64,000 nt of DNA from Gottfriedia solisilvae. Its GTDB lineage: Bacteria; Bacillota; Bacilli; Bacillales; Bacillaceae_G. Location: the NCBI RefSeq assembly GCF_002128405.1, contig NZ_NETJ01000004.1, positions 248,001-312,000 of the forward strand, in the 5' to 3' direction. Positions within the stretch are counted from its first letter, which is position 1. Each line of letters starts with the position of its first letter. Below the pieces are notes generated by a model. It worked only from the letters and a program-made list of their open reading frames with translations, had not been told where the DNA came from and did no database searches. Positions 34,310-43,540 of this stretch are shown here, piece after piece. The position numbers were made by a program, and so were the translations under genes.

Positions 34310-34710
34310 CGTTAAATCATCCTTTCCTTATCATCCAAAGCCGTACGATACGCATTCTAAATTAATGTGATCGACATTATAGTTTTCTTCCAATGAATAT
34401 TTTTATTCCTTATTCTTCCAGTTTTTTCAATAAAAAAAGCCGCATTAGCGACTCATAATTGTGGTGAAATCCACCAAAATTCCTTTTCCTTGTTTCTTTA
34501 CTTTTAGATAAATTTGTTATACTTTCCTCTTGGTATTTAAAGAAAGAAAAACTTTATATTATCCTATCCTGTTCAAGTATTAATATTGTTACATTTTTCA
34601 ATTTTTCGTTTACTTTTCTTTACTCCTTTTTATTAGAGTAATAGATAAAATTTTACATCGGTCATCTAAACTTATAAGAGTAATAGATTTTATAAGGAGA
34701 TGAGCAATAA
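34310..34710. other. Intergenic region with orphan terminator and direct repeats
   Basis: A minus-strand terminator-like hairpin (GTCGC-TAAT-GCGGC, then T7) is at 34432-34452 with no gene reading into it. The 12-base sequence AGAGTAATAGAT occurs twice, at 34635-34646 and 34677-34688 (42-base period), just before the phosphodiesterase gene, and may be a binding site pair. Confidence 0.45.
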
Positions 34711-35808
34711 ATGAATGGAAGAAAGTTTATATTAGCGACATTGGCTTCACTTATGGTGTATTCAGGAGTTAGCAAAGTATCAGCACAATCTACCCCTGAG
34801 ACAGAGTATTCAACCTGGTCATATAACTCAAAAAGCTTTGATCCTAAAGGTTTTGATCTGCAAGCACACCGTGGTGGACTTGGGCTTACTGTTGAGTCAA
34901 CAATTGCATCATTCTCACATGCACTAGAACTCGGTGTGAGCACACTTGAGCTTGACGTGCAGATTACTGAAGATCATCAAGCTGTCATTACCCACGACCG
35001 CAAAATTTCGGGTGCCAAGTGCGCAGATATGAGACCGGCATTCGTTGGTGATACAGAATACCCATACGTAGGCAAGTACATAAAAGATCTAACCCTTGCA
35101 CAAGTGCGTACACTAGACTGTGGCTCAAAAGGATTGCAACAATTCCCTGATCAGCAATTGAGCCCTGGAGCTCAGATGCCACTACTAACTGAGGTTTTCG
35201 ATCTTGTTAAGCGCTACAAAGCTAACAAAGTGTGGATGAATATAGAGACGAAAGTAGAGGCTGGGGCCCCTGAGCAGACAGCTCCTCGTGAAGAATTTGT
35301 GCAAATTGTTGCTAAACAAGTTCGCGAAGCTGGGATGCTCGATCGAGTGTCAATTCAAAGTTTTGACTGGGGTGCGCTCAAGCGTATGCATGAGGTTGAA
35401 CCTCACTTGCCTCTCGTTGCCCTAACCAACGGACCACAGTTCCTACAACCTGGACAGCCAGGCGCCTCACCGTGGTTGGGTAGAATTGATATTGATGACT
35501 TTGGTGGAGATCTCGTTGCTGCGGCACATTCGTTAGGAGTAGATGCTATCTCTCCAGTACATGGTTTTCCGCAAAATGGCAAAATTACTGATGCAAACTA
35601 TTTACCTTACGTTACGAAGAGTATGGTTCAAGATGCACACAAGTACGGAATGAAGGTCATTCCATGGACGGTTGACGACCAGCCTACTATGCAAAAACTT
35701 ATCAATGATGGCGTTGATGGAATCATCACTGACTTCCCAGACCAACTACGTGTTGTAATGGAACAGAATGATCTAAAGCTACCTAAGAGCTACTCTATTC
35801 GTAAGTAG
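34711..35808 (+). CDS. Secreted glycerophosphodiester phosphodiesterase, probably transferred
   Basis: 365 residues. Signal peptide about 1-25 (LATLASLMVYSGVSKVSA). GDPD TIM-barrel follows: catalytic HR in LQAHRGGLG, ESTIASFSHALELGVSTLELDVQ with the metal-binding Glu and Asp, THDRKI, and the closing WTVDDQPTMQKLINDGVDGIITDFP. Hydrolyses glycerophosphodiesters outside the cell to glycerol-3-phosphate. Third codon positions use clearly more G and C than the flanking genes, and the protein style (APEQTAPREEF, LPKSYSIRK) recalls actinobacterial GDPDs; I infer horizontal gain. AAGGAG eight bases before ATG. A single gene with terminator. Confidence 0.9.
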   Translation: MNGRKFILATLASLMVYSGVSKVSAQSTPETEYSTWSYNSKSFDPKGFDLQAHRGGLGLTVESTIASFSHALELGVSTLELDVQITEDHQAVITHDRKISGAKCADMRPAFVGDTEYPYVGKYIKDLTLAQVRTLDCGSKGLQQFPDQQLSPGAQMPLLTEVFDLVKRYKANKVWMNIETKVEAGAPEQTAPREEFVQIVAKQVREAGMLDRVSIQSFDWGALKRMHEVEPHLPLVALTNGPQFLQPGQPGASPWLGRIDIDDFGGDLVAAAHSLGVDAISPVHGFPQNGKITDANYLPYVTKSMVQDAHKYGMKVIPWTVDDQPTMQKLINDGVDGIITDFPDQLRVVMEQNDLKLPKSYSIRK

Positions 35809-36402
35809 TAGTACTTATCTCTTTAAATACTTTTTTACTAATCTCTTAAAACTATATTGTAACAAGGTTGCAGTTATAGGATTGATAGTAAAGGCACCTA
35901 TCTTTTAGATGGGTGCCTTTTGTTATTTTGAATCTTTAGGGTAACCTAGCTTTTTCTTTTTTAGATGAACCTTTCGTTATTGAACTACTATGGAAGTACA
36001 ATAAAAATTTCCATTCACTGTTGTGAATCTAAGTCTATGGTTGGCTAGCATGCTTTTGTTGAATTTGAAATAATAAATATTTTATGTTCTTTGCTTAGTT
36101 TTTCTAAATAACCAAGATAAGAATGATTATATTCAAAATAAAAATGGATTTTTTTACTTTCATATTGATTTCTTTCTCCTTCTTAAACACGTTATCGCAA
36201 AGTCTTTCTACTACATATTCTTATTGTTTTATTGTTATCCTTCTTTAACTATCCTGCCATTTCGTTGCATAAGAAGAACATATATATTTAAAAATAATAG
36301 AAAAAGACTGATTCAAAAATTCATGAATCAGTCTTCTTATTTTTTTAGGTCCATTCCGGAGAACTTTGACAAAATTCCGGTTAATAATGAAAAATCACAA
36401 TT
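35809..36402. other. Intergenic region with two terminators
   Basis: The terminator of the phosphodiesterase gene is at 35890-35925 (AAAGGCACC/GGTGCCTTT). The bidirectional hairpin GACTGATTCA/TGAATCAGTC at 36296-36345 ends minJ. Between them a minus-strand 19-codon frame (36104-36163, MKVKKSIFILNIIILILVI) looks like a clipped signal peptide and is not called a gene. Confidence 0.6.
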
Positions 36403-37596
36403 CTATCCAACCTCACCACTATACTTCGTTTCTTCCTCAGGGAAAATGAAACCTAGTTCATGGTGTTCTCCTTCGTATACTGCACATTGTGTAATGCGGA
36501 TTTCTGAGTTGAAGTCGATTACTTCAACCTTGCAGTATGCTCGGTTGATTTGGAGTGCATTGTAGAATTCATCAACGGTGGATACGCTTTGCCCGTTTAC
36601 TTTTGTTATGCTTTCGCCTACATGTATGTCCATTTTATCTGCTACTGAGTTTGGTAAAATGCCTAATACAATTAGACCTACTGTTTTTGATGTAAAGTAT
36701 GATGGTGTATTGAAGTCTCTATTTTTATGAATATAGGAAATAGCTTCACGTCCAACAATTGCTAATGCAACTGTCACGAATGCGACAAACCCAACAAAGT
36801 AGCTTATAACTCCACCAATACAAATTAATAATGATAGTGTAACTATTTGTTTGCCAACCAGTTTGATTGATTCTTTTGGAACCATTCCTTTAATTAGTTG
36901 GTAGAACCCAATTCCAAAAGGTACACATAAAATTGAATAACCACTATCTCCTAATGATAGAATTGGCCACCATGCAAAATCACTCACTATTGTTCCATTT
37001 GGAATCAGTAAAAATAATGGTACGATCCAAAGTTTATTCGCTTCATGAGCACCAACTCTTTTACCACGTTTACTTTCAACAAATAATGGTGATGTATAAT
37101 TCGCAGCATTCCTTTGTACTAAAACACCTTCAGCTAACAATAACAAGCTTAATAAGATTGTAACTGCTGGTAGCATTCCATTCATATCTTTTGGAACAAC
37201 ATTTTCTAATATGGACAGTGATGATACGCCTTTATTTAGTAATGGAATAGCAATCAGTGCTAGTCCAATTGTATATGCAGGCGACATCCAACGAAATTGT
37301 AAGGTTATTGTACATAAAATTGTTATGATACTAATCAAGACAACCATCTCAATTGGAATACTGATTCCTACAAGTAATGAAACGACTGATAATATTGCAC
37401 CTAAAAATAACCCATACAATAAAGATGTCTTCCATTCAAACGAAACATTAAAAATACGTGTAGAAAAATGTTTTCGTTCTCTTTTCACACGTAAATACCC
37501 GCTAAATAATGCAGCGATAAAAAACAAATAAACAAATGGATGCAAAAATAATTTAGCAAAACCAATTAGTAATTCCGATATTACATTTGACCACAT
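36403..37596 (-). CDS. minJ: MinJ-like polytopic membrane protein with PDZ domain
   Basis: 397 residues, the length of B. subtilis MinJ, which links MinD to DivIVA at cell poles and division sites. The first two thirds hold about eight membrane segments, beginning LLIGFAKLFLHPFVYLFFIAA; GYLRVKRERKHFSTRIF matches the MinJ loop. A cytoplasmic PDZ domain ends the chain (KTVGLIVLGILPNSVADKMDIHVGESI). ATG at 37596 follows AAGGTGGTG. Position beside ctpB supports the assignment; swrA, between them in B. subtilis, is absent. Confidence 0.88.
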   Translation of the reverse strand: MWSNVISELLIGFAKLFLHPFVYLFFIAALFSGYLRVKRERKHFSTRIFNVSFEWKTSLLYGLFLGAILSVVSLLVGISIPIEMVVLISIITILCTITLQFRWMSPAYTIGLALIAIPLLNKGVSSLSILENVVPKDMNGMLPAVTILLSLLLLAEGVLVQRNAANYTSPLFVESKRGKRVGAHEANKLWIVPLFLLIPNGTIVSDFAWWPILSLGDSGYSILCVPFGIGFYQLIKGMVPKESIKLVGKQIVTLSLLICIGGVISYFVGFVAFVTVALAIVGREAISYIHKNRDFNTPSYFTSKTVGLIVLGILPNSVADKMDIHVGESITKVNGQSVSTVDEFYNALQINRAYCKVEVIDFNSEIRITQCAVYEGEHHELGFIFPEEETKYSGEVG

Positions 37597-37693
37597 ATCT
37601 TTCACCACCTTTTTAAAAATTTTATAGATTCATATATATTTATGTTATCGGTTTATATCATTTTTTTCAAAGGGAAATATATAATATACAACT

Positions 37694-37726
37694 AAAAAAG
37701 CACACTTTCCCCTAAAGTGTACTTTT
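37694..37726. terminator. Terminator hairpin between ctpB and minJ
   Basis: AGTACACTTT/AAAGTGTGCT imperfect stem with T6 on the minus strand. Confidence 0.65.
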
Positions 37727-37791
37727 CGACAAACATCTTCCATTCTCCTGCCTAGTATGTAGCATAGTAGCTATTTCCCGGGAATTATGTC

Positions 37792-37820
37792 AAAAGAGGA
37801 CGAAAATCATCGCCCTCTTT
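37792..37820 (-). terminator. Terminator after ctpB
   Basis: GAGGGCG-loop-CGTCCTC stem followed by TTTT on the minus strand. Confidence 0.8.
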
Positions 37821-37832
37821 CACAATCAATCC

Positions 37833-39266
37833 TTATTCAGATACTAATTCTAAAGCTTCCTCTAATTGAACGTCATTCTTCTCATCACGTATTTTTTCAA
37901 TTAAAGATGCTTCTAATTTTTCAGAAGTTAGTTGATCAAGTTTACCATTTACAGTAATACCAACTGCTTTTTGATATTTTTTAATTGCCGCTTCTGTATC
38001 TTCACTAAAATATCCATCTTCACGTCCAGGATCATACCCTAAACCTTTTAGCATGATTTGAGCTTGTTTAATATTTTCGTTATTGTCGTCATATTTAAAT
38101 GTCTTCGTTTTATCAATTGGTGTTACATAGAAATAATCAGGTTGTTTTATTTCTATATCCGGCTTAATTCCTTTTTTATGAATCCAAGTACCATCTGGTG
38201 TTAACCATTTAAACTGCGTTAACTTAATGTTACTACCATCTTTAAAGTCAAGTGTTGACTGAACTGTACCTTTACCAAATGATTTTTCACCAATTAGTTG
38301 ATAATCTCCAGCTTCACTTAATGCCGCAGCTAAGATTTCCGCTGCTGACGCACTTCCTTTATCTATTAATACATTAATAGGATAAGGTTTCGCTTTGTTT
38401 AATTTTGTATAATACTTCTCACGTTGACCTTCTCTATTTTCTACTTGTAAATATGGTTCATTTTTAACTACTAATTCCTCTAGTACACCTTCGACAGCTT
38501 GTAAGTAGCCACCAGGATTACCACGCACATCTATTGTTAAGCCTTCGATATTTTGAGACTCTAGTTTATCTAATTCCTTTTTAAATTCATCAGCAGTCTT
38601 TTCATTAAATGAGGTGATGTGAATATATCCAATTTTTTCGTTATTTACATTCTTAACTGACCCAAAAACTGTGTACATTGGAATATCATCACGCTTAATG
38701 TTAAATGTGATTGGATCTGCAACACCTGGTCGTTTAATCTCTAGTGTTACATTCGTTCCTTTTTTACCACGAATTTTTAATACGGCATCATATTGTGATA
38801 ACCCTTTAATACTTTTTCCATCAACTGTCAGGATTTCATCTTTTGGTTTAATACCCGCTTTTTCAGCTGGAGAATTTTTAATAGGTGATACGATGATTAG
38901 TTTTTCTCCATCCTTCGATACTTCGGCTCCAATTCCTTCAAACGATGAACCTAATGATTCATGGAATTGTTGCGCAGTTTTTCCATCCATATAGGACGAG
39001 AATGGATCATCTAAAGTCGTTACCATTCCTTGAATTGCACCTTCAGTTAATTTATCAGGATCAATTTTTTTCACATATTGATTTGCAATAATCTCGTAAG
39101 CTTTTTGTATTTTCGCAATATTTTCGTCCTCAGACGCTTTTATTTCTTTGCTTTGTGTTAAGTTTGAAACAATTGAACTTGTACTATTATTAAATGCTAA
39201 TGAGCCCACTCCAATTCCAACAACGAATGTTGCTGATGCAAGTAGTGCTGATGTTTTACGATTCAT
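37833..39266 (-). CDS. ctpB: Carboxy-terminal processing protease CtpB
   Basis: 477 residues. Signal/anchor at the N-terminus (ALLASATFVVGIGVGSLAF), PDZ domain about 95-180, S41 protease core with Ser in KGSASAAEILAAAL and Lys in GEKSFGKGTVQS, and a C-terminal peptidoglycan-binding domain (QAQIMLKGLGYDPGREDGYFSEDTEAAIKKYQ, described by position about 400-465). In B. subtilis CtpB cleaves SpoIVFA to start late sporulation. Gene order next to minJ and ftsEX agrees. Good AGGAGGTT site before ATG. Confidence 0.94.
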   Translation of the reverse strand: MNRKTSALLASATFVVGIGVGSLAFNNSTSSIVSNLTQSKEIKASEDENIAKIQKAYEIIANQYVKKIDPDKLTEGAIQGMVTTLDDPFSSYMDGKTAQQFHESLGSSFEGIGAEVSKDGEKLIIVSPIKNSPAEKAGIKPKDEILTVDGKSIKGLSQYDAVLKIRGKKGTNVTLEIKRPGVADPITFNIKRDDIPMYTVFGSVKNVNNEKIGYIHITSFNEKTADEFKKELDKLESQNIEGLTIDVRGNPGGYLQAVEGVLEELVVKNEPYLQVENREGQREKYYTKLNKAKPYPINVLIDKGSASAAEILAAALSEAGDYQLIGEKSFGKGTVQSTLDFKDGSNIKLTQFKWLTPDGTWIHKKGIKPDIEIKQPDYFYVTPIDKTKTFKYDDNNENIKQAQIMLKGLGYDPGREDGYFSEDTEAAIKKYQKAVGITVNGKLDQLTSEKLEASLIEKIRDEKNDVQLEEALELVSE

Positions 39267-39326
39267 ATAGAACCTCCTATCCGTTCATGCTTGAACGTAT
39301 CAATCTACTATTTAGTGTATGTATTG

Positions 39327-39357
39327 AAAAAGCATCACACAGACGTGCGATGCCTTT
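39327..39357 (-). terminator. Terminator after katA
   Basis: GCATCGCAC / GTGTGATGC stem followed by T5 on the minus strand. Confidence 0.82.
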
Positions 39358-39440
39358 TCTGTTCTATTATATGATAAGCCTGTATCACTTATGTTTGCAA
39401 GTAGAACACTAATTAATAAAATTTTATTAAAAGGTTTTAA

Positions 39441-40907
39441 TTATTTTGTCGTAAGGTGTTGTAAATATGGAGATAAATCCAATCCTAACTCATTTGCAAG
39501 TCTTTCACCTAACTGTACATTCGCACGGTAGAAGTTGCATACTGCACGAAGCTTAATCTTTTCATCAACAGACGCAATATCTGCACTAATGTTTTTAATG
39601 ACAGTATCTTTCTCTTCTTTACTATATCTATTCCAAACTTCTCCTGCTTGCCCAAAGTCATTTGTTTTTTCTATTTTCTTACGAGCTGACACACCAACAA
39701 GTGGTTGATCAACTTCTACATAAGCTGGATCTTCTTTAGGTGTATCTGAATAGCTGTTTGGCTCAAAATTAATTGGATGAGTTTGTTGACCAAATGGCAT
39801 ATGTCCATCACGTTGATTGTTTGCTACTTTTGCAAATGGGCAGTTAATTGGTAACTGTTGATAATTTGCTCCAATACGGTATCTTTGTGTATCAGAATAA
39901 GAGAATAATCTTCCTTGTAATAATTTATCTTCAGATGGTAGCATACCAGGAACTAATACGCCTGGATTGAAACCAACAGATTCTGTTTCAGCAAAAACAT
40001 TTTCAGGGTTACGATTTAAGATCATTGTTCCTACTAATTGACGTGGAATTACATCCTCAAACCAATCCTTTGTAGGATCTAGTGGGTCAAAATCAAAATC
40101 ATCCATATCAGCTGGATTCAGAACTTGCACATATAAATCCCACTCTGGGAAATCTCCATTTTCGATTGAATCAAATAAATCACGGCTAGCATGGTTAAAA
40201 TCATTCGCTTGAATTTCACTTGCTTCTTCCATTGAAAGGTTTTTAACACCTTGCTTAGGAATCCAACGAAGTTTTACATATACTGTGTTTCCGTATTCAT
40301 TAACCCATTTAAATGAATGAACACTCGAACCTCTCATTTGACGGTAGTTTGCTGGAATTCCTTCGTCAGAGAATAAATGTACTAACATATTTGTTGTTTC
40401 TGGCGTTAAAGACCAGAAATCCCAATAACGATTACCTGTTTGAAGGTTTGTTCTTGGGTCTGGTTTTAATGCATGAACCATATCAGGGAATTTCATAGCA
40501 TCACGAATAAAGAATACAGGTAAGTTATTACCAACGAAATCGTAATTTCCATCTTCAGTATAGAATTTTACTGCAAATCCACGTGGGTCACGTAATGTTT
40601 CAGGAGAATGCATACCATGGACTACTGTTGAGAAACGTGCAAATACTGGTGTTTCTGTTCCAGCATCCTGTAAGAATTTTGCTTTCGTATATTTCTTCAT
40701 ACTATTTTTCGTAATAAACACACCATGTGCACCTGCGCCACGTGCATGAACTACACGCTCAGGTACTCTCTCACGGTCGAAATGAGCTAACTTTTCAATC
40801 AGTTGATAATCTTCTAAAAGAGTTGGACCTCTTCGTCCTGCAGTTAATGAATTTTGGTTATCTCCAATTGGTACACCTTGATTTGTTGTTAAGCGATTAT
40901 TTGTCAT
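39441..40907 (-). CDS. katA: Monofunctional heme catalase
   Basis: 488 residues, a small-subunit catalase. Active-site His lies in VVHARGAGAHGVF, distal Asn in DFVGNNLPVFF, proximal heme Tyr in RLFSYSDTQRYRIG. Degrades hydrogen peroxide in the cytosol. The leader contains a near-perfect PerR box about 90 bases before the ATG. It lies between ctpB and the ftsX-linked hydrolase, which are close neighbours in B. subtilis, so katA was inserted here in this lineage. Confidence 0.96.
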   Translation of the reverse strand: MTNNRLTTNQGVPIGDNQNSLTAGRRGPTLLEDYQLIEKLAHFDRERVPERVVHARGAGAHGVFITKNSMKKYTKAKFLQDAGTETPVFARFSTVVHGMHSPETLRDPRGFAVKFYTEDGNYDFVGNNLPVFFIRDAMKFPDMVHALKPDPRTNLQTGNRYWDFWSLTPETTNMLVHLFSDEGIPANYRQMRGSSVHSFKWVNEYGNTVYVKLRWIPKQGVKNLSMEEASEIQANDFNHASRDLFDSIENGDFPEWDLYVQVLNPADMDDFDFDPLDPTKDWFEDVIPRQLVGTMILNRNPENVFAETESVGFNPGVLVPGMLPSEDKLLQGRLFSYSDTQRYRIGANYQQLPINCPFAKVANNQRDGHMPFGQQTHPINFEPNSYSDTPKEDPAYVEVDQPLVGVSARKKIEKTNDFGQAGEVWNRYSKEEKDTVIKNISADIASVDEKIKLRAVCNFYRANVQLGERLANELGLDLSPYLQHLTTK

Positions 40908-40988
40908 ATTTTGTCTCCTTAATTAGAATTATTATTATTTAGTATTAATTATATGATAATTTAATTTAGAATGAAAATCAATATTAAA

Positions 40989-41003
40989 CTATAATTATTA
41001 TAA
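40989..41003. promoter_or_regulatory. PerR box upstream of katA
   Basis: CTATAATTATTATAA, 14 of 15 matches to TTATAATNATTATAA. Downstream on the minus strand TTGATT and TATCAT with 17 bp between form a plausible katA promoter, the box lying directly upstream of it. Peroxide oxidation of PerR would release it. Confidence 0.8.
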
Positions 41004-41154
41004 ACTAGGAAAATTTTGGGAGTTTCCACCACCTCTTTACTATGTATCAACATTACTAAATGCTTATTTCTGCCTACAAGTAACCCTGTCTATTTATATC
41101 TATTTCATTGGTTTATTTTTTAGCATAAGAAATTAATGAGAACTTAAATGAACA

Positions 41155-41191
41155 CAAAAAAAACCTATCTCCGATGTTTTGGAGATAGGTT
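41155..41191 (-). terminator. Terminator after the M23 hydrolase gene
   Basis: AACCTATCTCC / GGAGATAGGTT 11-bp stem followed by T8 on the minus strand. Confidence 0.9.
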
Positions 41192-41204
41192 CATAGAATA
41201 GATA

Positions 41205-42515
41205 TTAGAAATTAATATATTTTTGTGGATCAACGGCATTTGATTTGCTAGCATTCCACTCACCTTTATGAAGTTCAAAGTGTAAATGCTGACCAAAAGA
41301 ATGACCAGTGTTACCCATAAAACCAATTTTTGTACCTTTTGAGACAGATTGTCCAGTTGACACGTTAAAGCTATCTAAATGCGCATATACCGTTGTCCAT
41401 ACTTGTCCACCAATATTATGAGTAATAAATACGCAGTTACCATATGATGAAGAAGTATATGCTCTGATTACAACGCCATCACCCGCCGAAACAACAGGAA
41501 CTGTTCCACTACCTGCTATATCAACTCCATCATGGAATCCTCCACCATCAAAAGATCTGTTACCAAATCCTGAAGAAATATAACCTGCAGCTGGTCTTGT
41601 AAAGTTTCCACTTGAAATAGGTGGCGTACTTCCCCCTCCAGAGTTCCCAGAGTTTCCTGAATTACCAGAACCACCATTTGATGGCTTGTTATCATTTTTC
41701 TCTTTCTCTCTTTCAGCTTTTAATCTTGCTTCTTCTGCAGCTTTTCGTTTTGCTTCTTCTGCTGCTTTTTTCAACGCAATTTGCTGGCTGGCTAATAACT
41801 CATCCTGCTCTTTTAAATTTAATACGTCTTCATGAGCTTCTTTTTCTTGTTCTTTTAGAGACGCCATTAAATTGTTTTGTTCATTGACTTGATTTGATAG
41901 CTGTTTATTTAAGGTTTCTAAATTCGCTAAATCTCGCTCTATTTTTGCTTGTTTGACTGTCATTTCATCTTTTTTACTGTTTACGATCTTTAAATCTAAG
42001 TTTTGCTGATTAATAATATCTTCATCTGCTTCCATGATTACTTGTACAGCACTCATTCTTTGAATTAAATCTCCGAAACTATTAGATCCTAAAATAACAT
42101 CGATGTAAGATAGCATTCCGCCAGACTTTTGAAGCGATCGCATTCTATCTTTTAATAATTCTTGTCGAGACTCAATGCGTTTCTCAATAAACTTTATTTC
42201 TTCCTTCAATTTGCTAATTTCTTTTTTACCACTCTCAACTGCATCCTGTGTTTGGTTAACTTGGCGTTTTGTTTCTTTCATTTTTACGTCAAGCTGTTCA
42301 AGTTTTTTAACAACATTTGCCTGATCTTGTTGTAAATCATCAATCTTGTCTTTTGTTGCTTCTGTCTTTTCCTTAACCTCACTACGTTTCTTTTCGATAC
42401 TGTCAATTTGTGTTTGGTATTTACTCTCAGCAAAAGAAACGGATGGGATGGCCCCGATGATGAAAGTACTGCTTAACACCATAATCATTACTTTCGATTT
42501 TTTATTCTCTTTCAT
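41205..42515 (-). CDS. EnvC/PcsB-like coiled-coil M23 peptidoglycan hydrolase
   Basis: 436 residues. Signal peptide about 1-29 (VSFAES cleavage), a long coiled coil about 30-265 (heptads rich in Lys/Glu/Gln), an Ala/Glu/Lys stretch, a Gly-Ser-Asn linker about 278-300, and an M23 LytM endopeptidase domain. The zinc residues appear in FHDGVDIAG and HLHFELH. The gene is the neighbour of ftsX-ftsE on the same strand. FtsEX is known to activate EnvC, PcsB or CwlO through such coiled coils, so this is the likely partner; direct evidence is position and architecture. Confidence 0.9.
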   Translation of the reverse strand: MKENKKSKVMIMVLSSTFIIGAIPSVSFAESKYQTQIDSIEKKRSEVKEKTEATKDKIDDLQQDQANVVKKLEQLDVKMKETKRQVNQTQDAVESGKKEISKLKEEIKFIEKRIESRQELLKDRMRSLQKSGGMLSYIDVILGSNSFGDLIQRMSAVQVIMEADEDIINQQNLDLKIVNSKKDEMTVKQAKIERDLANLETLNKQLSNQVNEQNNLMASLKEQEKEAHEDVLNLKEQDELLASQQIALKKAAEEAKRKAAEEARLKAEREKEKNDNKPSNGGSGNSGNSGNSGGGSTPPISSGNFTRPAAGYISSGFGNRSFDGGGFHDGVDIAGSGTVPVVSAGDGVVIRAYTSSSYGNCVFITHNIGGQVWTTVYAHLDSFNVSTGQSVSKGTKIGFMGNTGHSFGQHLHFELHKGEWNASKSNAVDPQKYINF

Positions 42516-42646
42516 CTAAGATCCCTCCTTATGTATATAGAAAAGCTTTAGTACCTTAATCAACTCAGCTAGACGTTAAAAATAGACACTAAAGCTCATC
42601 ATTTCATTACTCTATTAAAACAATAAAACTTTTCAATGCATTTATA

Positions 42647-43540
42647 TTATTTACGTAAGAATTTTCGAATTGACATGACACTACCCCACATACCAATAAC
42701 TGCGCCGATTCCAATTAGAATAGCAGCAATTTGATAAACAAATGGTGAGAATGGAAGTAATGTAAACATTGTTCCTGCTAATTTTGGCATTAACATATTA
42801 TAAACAACATTATAGCCAGTTAAGATTAATGCGATTGGTAGTATCGCTCCCATAACGCCTAGTAATAATCCCTCTAAAAGGAATGGCCAACGAATAAAGT
42901 TATTAGTTGCACCTACTAATCTCATAATCTCAATTTCACGTCTTCTTGCCATAATTGTAATTTTAATTGTGTTTGAAATTAAGAACATTGCAGTGAACAG
43001 TAGACCAACAATTAGTACTAAACCAATATTTCGACCAACTGAAACTGCATTAAACAGTTTTTGAACTTGTTTTTTACCGTATATTACTTCATCGATGTAA
43101 TGTAAACCTTCAATTTTTTTCGCAACTGGTGCGATTTTATCAGGTGAATCTGTTTTTACAATATACGTATCATTTAATGGGTTTTCTTGTTCGAAAAGCT
43201 CAAACGCTTGTCCATCCTGACCCATACTCTTAATCAAATTATCTAATTCTTGATCTTTTGACGAGAATTTAACTGTCGTTACATGATCAATTTTTTTAAT
43301 TTCATCTTTTAATGCTCTTTGTTGTTCTTTAGTAGCCGTTAAATCGACTAAAACACGTATTTCAACATCTTTTTCTAGAGTTGTACCAATATGGTTAACG
43401 TTTAAAATTACAGTTAAAAATACACCAACAAGCATTAAAGTAACCGCAACAGCACTAACAGATGCAAATGTCATCCAGCCATTACGTCTTAAATTTCGTA
43501 GTCCTTCACGAACATGTCTTCTCGCAGTTCTAGCTTTCAT
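42647..43540 (-). CDS. ftsX: Cell-division ABC permease FtsX
   Basis: 297 residues with four membrane segments and an extracellular loop between the first two (TTLEKDVEIRVLVDL ... IDEVIYGKKQVQ). Cytoplasmic start ARRHVREGLRNLRRNGWMTFASV and IMARRREIEIMRLVGATNNFIRWPFL are FtsX hallmarks. The open frame begins at 43600, but the ATG at 43540 with GAGGAG upstream matches family starts; it overlaps ftsE by 11 bases. Transmits ATPase signals to the hydrolase downstream. Confidence 0.95.
   Translation of the reverse strand: MKARTARRHVREGLRNLRRNGWMTFASVSAVAVTLMLVGVFLTVILNVNHIGTTLEKDVEIRVLVDLTATKEQQRALKDEIKKIDHVTTVKFSSKDQELDNLIKSMGQDGQAFELFEQENPLNDTYIVKTDSPDKIAPVAKKIEGLHYIDEVIYGKKQVQKLFNAVSVGRNIGLVLIVGLLFTAMFLISNTIKITIMARRREIEIMRLVGATNNFIRWPFLLEGLLLGVMGAILPIALILTGYNVVYNMLMPKLAGTMFTLLPFSPFVYQIAAILIGIGAVIGMWGSVMSIRKFLRK

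Noticed and set aside
36104..36163. 19-codon signal-peptide-like minus-strand ORF
   Set aside because: Ribosome site is 12 bases away and the frame ends at once; may be a relic, unsupported as a gene.
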